Assembly (NCBI GenBank): GCA_015521775.1
Contig: WANN01000034.1
Location: 1 to 64,000 of the forward strand
Length of the DNA stretch: 64,000 bases
Direction: 5' to 3'
Source of the DNA: Thermoproteaceae archaeon
GTDB taxonomy: Archaea; Thermoproteota; Thermoprotei; Thermoproteales; Thermoproteaceae
Numbering within the stretch: the stretch's first letter is position 1; the number at the start of each line of letters is the position of its first letter. Below the pieces are notes generated by a model. It made no database searches and was not told the DNA's origin. It saw only the letters and a program-made list of their open reading frames with translations. The position numbers and the translations under genes are program-made. Positions 62,327 to 64,000 of this stretch are shown piece after piece.

Positions 62327-62857
62327 TTAGGTTCCGGCTATCCCCCTTATGGTCTCCCATTCACGTATCCTCAACGTGTCTAACAGTCGCGCAGCTGTTC
62401 CGGGATACGTGTCACGTACCTTGCCAGTGCCCTCACCGCCTCCGGCGGTATGGATCCATACGGCCTGTCCCAGTAACGACGTACCACCCGGCAGCACGGG
62501 TCCCCATAAATCCTCGGTGACCACGCCCCTGAACATTAGCCCGGCCAGCACCGACACGGGCGACACTCGCCTGTTACGGTTAGGCACGCTCCTCCCCACA
62601 TAGACGCGGCCGTCCTGGACGGCCTTCACGTGGGTGCCCGCTGCCCACGCCTAACCGCTCCACGGTGCCGGCAAAGAACTCGCCCCCGCCCCACGCCCAT
62701 TCCCCCGCGGCGCCGTCGGGCAGGCCAAGGACGTGCTTCGGCCTACCGTCTACCAGGACGTCCATGTAGGCGCGGCGGCACCCCCCGGCCCATTTCCTCG
62801 CCAGGTCAATAACCGTGCCGACATCCAGCCCCCCACGCGTGGGGCCATGGGGGTGTT
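62327..62857 (-). pseudogene. Frameshifted gene of unknown family
   Basis: Two adjacent frames look like one protein. The upstream part reads GLDVGTVIDLARKWAGGCRRAYMDVLVDGRP...AWGGGEFFAGTVERLG, and from near 62655 the sense continues in another frame: THVKAVQDGRVYVGRSVPNR...EDLWGPVLPGG...LLDTLRIREWETIRGI. A single one-base shift joins them. No start codon is seen for the first part. The family is not known; its position before a PaREP2b-like gene suggests the same repeat-rich region. It occupies most of the space from 62290 to 62949. Confidence 0.5.
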
Positions 62858-62949
62858 GTCCAAGCGTCCTCGGCGCGGTACCGCCGTGCTGGGAGTGGTG
62901 GCAGTGGTTTATAAGGCGCTGCACCATATTAGGTGTGGAGAGTGCAAAC

Positions 62950-64000
62950 ATGTCCGCGGTACCGGTCGAGGATAGGCTTTCCGACGCGCTGCCCCAGGTA
63001 CGGTACAGGCTGAGGCTGGCGGCGTCCCTGTGGGACGCGTACATGGCAGAGCTACGCCGACTAGTGGACAGGGTGGAGGCCTACGTGCGGGAGAGGGGAT
63101 GGGACTGGGAACTCGACCCCATACGCAGGTTGATAGGCAGGGTGGAGGAGAAGGGTAGGAGGCAGATACGCCTGGCATTGCAGCACTTCGACGAGCTGGA
63201 ACCGGTCAAGGTCAATGAGGCGAGCGTGTGGCTGGGGCGTGGAGACGAGGGACTACTATTGTTGACGTGGCCCGAGGATAGGCGGAGGAGCCCCACTATG
63301 CGACTTAAGCTAGGCGTCCCATCTGTCACGGTCGTGCTCGGCGGAGGCGTGCTGGGGCCGGGAGAGCGGCGCATGTACAGGTTGGGGTGGAGGGCCAGCG
63401 ACGCGGCTAAGACAAAGAAGTACCCCGCCATGTCCACTGCCGACCTCGCCCAGGTCTTGGCCTGGGCCCCCGCCGTGCCGGGAAGGATACGGGTACATGC
63501 AAAATACGTCAATCTAACGTTGGAGGGACCTCACGTGTACTGGTGGGTAAAGGCATTGGACCACGTGGAGAGGGTAAAAGACAAGGCGACTGTGCTTGAC
63601 AAGGCCTTCTCCAACCCGTTGTCGGCGTTGGGGTATGTGTTAGGAGACGGATCGCCGCGCGTGAGGAGGAATGGAGCCCGCGTGTTGAGGGTTGCGGCTG
63701 GGCTTGACGTGTTGGATGTCGTTGTTGCCGCCCTGAACGCGGCCATGGAGAGGCTGGGTATAGGGGGCAGGATATATGTCGATGGTGGGTACGCCGTTGT
63801 CGGGGGCATTACGGCCAGGCGTCTGGCCGGTTGGATGGTCGAGAATTTGCCTTTAACATTGAGCGGATTACTGGACGTGTTAGAATTTGACAAGTGGGTA
63901 CGGTTGAGGGCAGTAGCGGAGCCCCCGCGCGAGGCCCCGGCCATAGCTGTGGACGGGTACAGGTGGGGGCTACACCTGCATCCCAATGGCCTACGTGCTA
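62950..64000 (+). CDS. PaREP2b-like protein (partial, runs off the right edge)
   Basis: The frame from ATG 62950 (MSAVPVEDRLSDALPQV) is open to the end of the window, 350 codons. Helical regions with Arg and Glu precede DLAQVLAWAPAVPGRIRVHA, WWVKALDHVERVKDKATVLD, LSALGYVLGDGSPRV and GYAVVGGITARRLAG. I recognise this as the Pyrobaculum repeat family PaREP2b. The segment GYVLGDGSP resembles a LAGLIDADG motif, hinting at an endonuclease origin, but that is speculation. A remnant of the same family is at 9513-9932. Confidence 0.7.
   Translation, partial: MSAVPVEDRLSDALPQVRYRLRLAASLWDAYMAELRRLVDRVEAYVRERGWDWELDPIRRLIGRVEEKGRRQIRLALQHFDELEPVKVNEASVWLGRGDEGLLLLTWPEDRRRSPTMRLKLGVPSVTVVLGGGVLGPGERRMYRLGWRASDAAKTKKYPAMSTADLAQVLAWAPAVPGRIRVHAKYVNLTLEGPHVYWWVKALDHVERVKDKATVLDKAFSNPLSALGYVLGDGSPRVRRNGARVLRVAAGLDVLDVVVAALNAAMERLGIGGRIYVDGGYAVVGGITARRLAGWMVENLPLTLSGLLDVLEFDKWVRLRAVAEPPREAPAIAVDGYRWGLHLHPNGLRA

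Overview
The window looks like a piece of a hyperthermophilic crenarchaeal chromosome of the order Thermoproteales, close to Pyrobaculum or Thermoproteus. The evidence is: archaeal EF-1 alpha, S10, L14e, L34e and Cbf5; a class II lysyl-tRNA synthetase; tRNA genes with several short introns at non-canonical places; Pyrobaculum-type repeat families (PaREP1-like, PaREP2b-like); and first genes of transcription units whose ATG or GTG start lies about 26 bases after a TATA box, so that most such mRNAs should be leaderless. Base composition is GC-rich. No virus, plasmid, CRISPR array, rRNA or insertion sequence with terminal repeats was seen.

Layout. 0-10 kb: the end of an atypical G-poor gene; a PD-(D/E)XK-like protein; an ECF-type vitamin or thiamine-precursor transporter (S component, tandem ATPase, T component); a metallo-beta-lactamase-fold hydrolase; manganese catalase; a PaREP1 protein; a frameshifted universal stress protein; a beta-propeller-like protein; a thiolase; a PaREP2b remnant. 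10-16 kb is the information-processing core: tRNA-Cys, XPB helicase, the operon L34e-Cmk-L14e-Cbf5, then divergently EF-1 alpha-S10-tRNA-His. 16-25 kb: a queuosine-precursor-type transporter, secreted or membrane-anchored proteins including a coiled-coil metallopeptidase, a TauE-type exporter, an ABC-2 exporter, tRNA-Tyr, an MFS carrier, a PCu(A)C-type copper chaperone and a coiled-coil nuclease-like protein.

25.7-30.9 kb: two tRNA-Leu loci, identical over 144 bp except in the anticodon arm, flank a 5-kb segment with a glycosyltransferase, a Cys-cluster winged-helix regulator, DsrE, and a DsrMK-like membrane heme b / iron-sulfur pair. Both Leu loci lack a recognisable 5' acceptor strand. 31-41 kb: a ring-cleaving-dioxygenase-like protein, an orphan peptide-type ABC ATPase, an MscS-like channel, Taw3/Tyw3, a phosphoribosyltransferase, LysRS, a thioredoxin-CcdA fusion, a copper P-type ATPase and a YHS protein. 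41-50 kb is central metabolism: LeuD, a gamma-family PLP enzyme, a rearranged two-gene glutamate synthase, tRNA-Pro with three introns, two-subunit transketolase and isocitrate dehydrogenase. 50-59 kb: a KaiC-like ATPase, an MMPL transporter and a MacB-like permease/ATPase followed by an exported coiled-coil protein. 59-64 kb: a 52-residue protein rich in cysteine, an E1-like enzyme, Bax1, an Lrp regulator, a phosphodiesterase, a truncated PadR protein, a frameshifted pseudogene and the start of a PaREP2b-like gene that runs off the end.

How the genes fit together: copper handling (PCu(A)C, CopA, YHS, thioredoxin-CcdA), sulfur redox (DsrE/M/K with its regulator), nitrogen assimilation (glutamate synthase) and the non-oxidative pentose pathway (transketolase) are each represented by a compact unit. 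The least expected observations are the two 5'-deficient tRNA-Leu loci, the related 17-nt T-arm introns shared by tRNA-Cys and tRNA-Pro, the complementary degeneration of the tandem ECF ATPase, and an exporter-like cluster with a long exported coiled-coil subunit.
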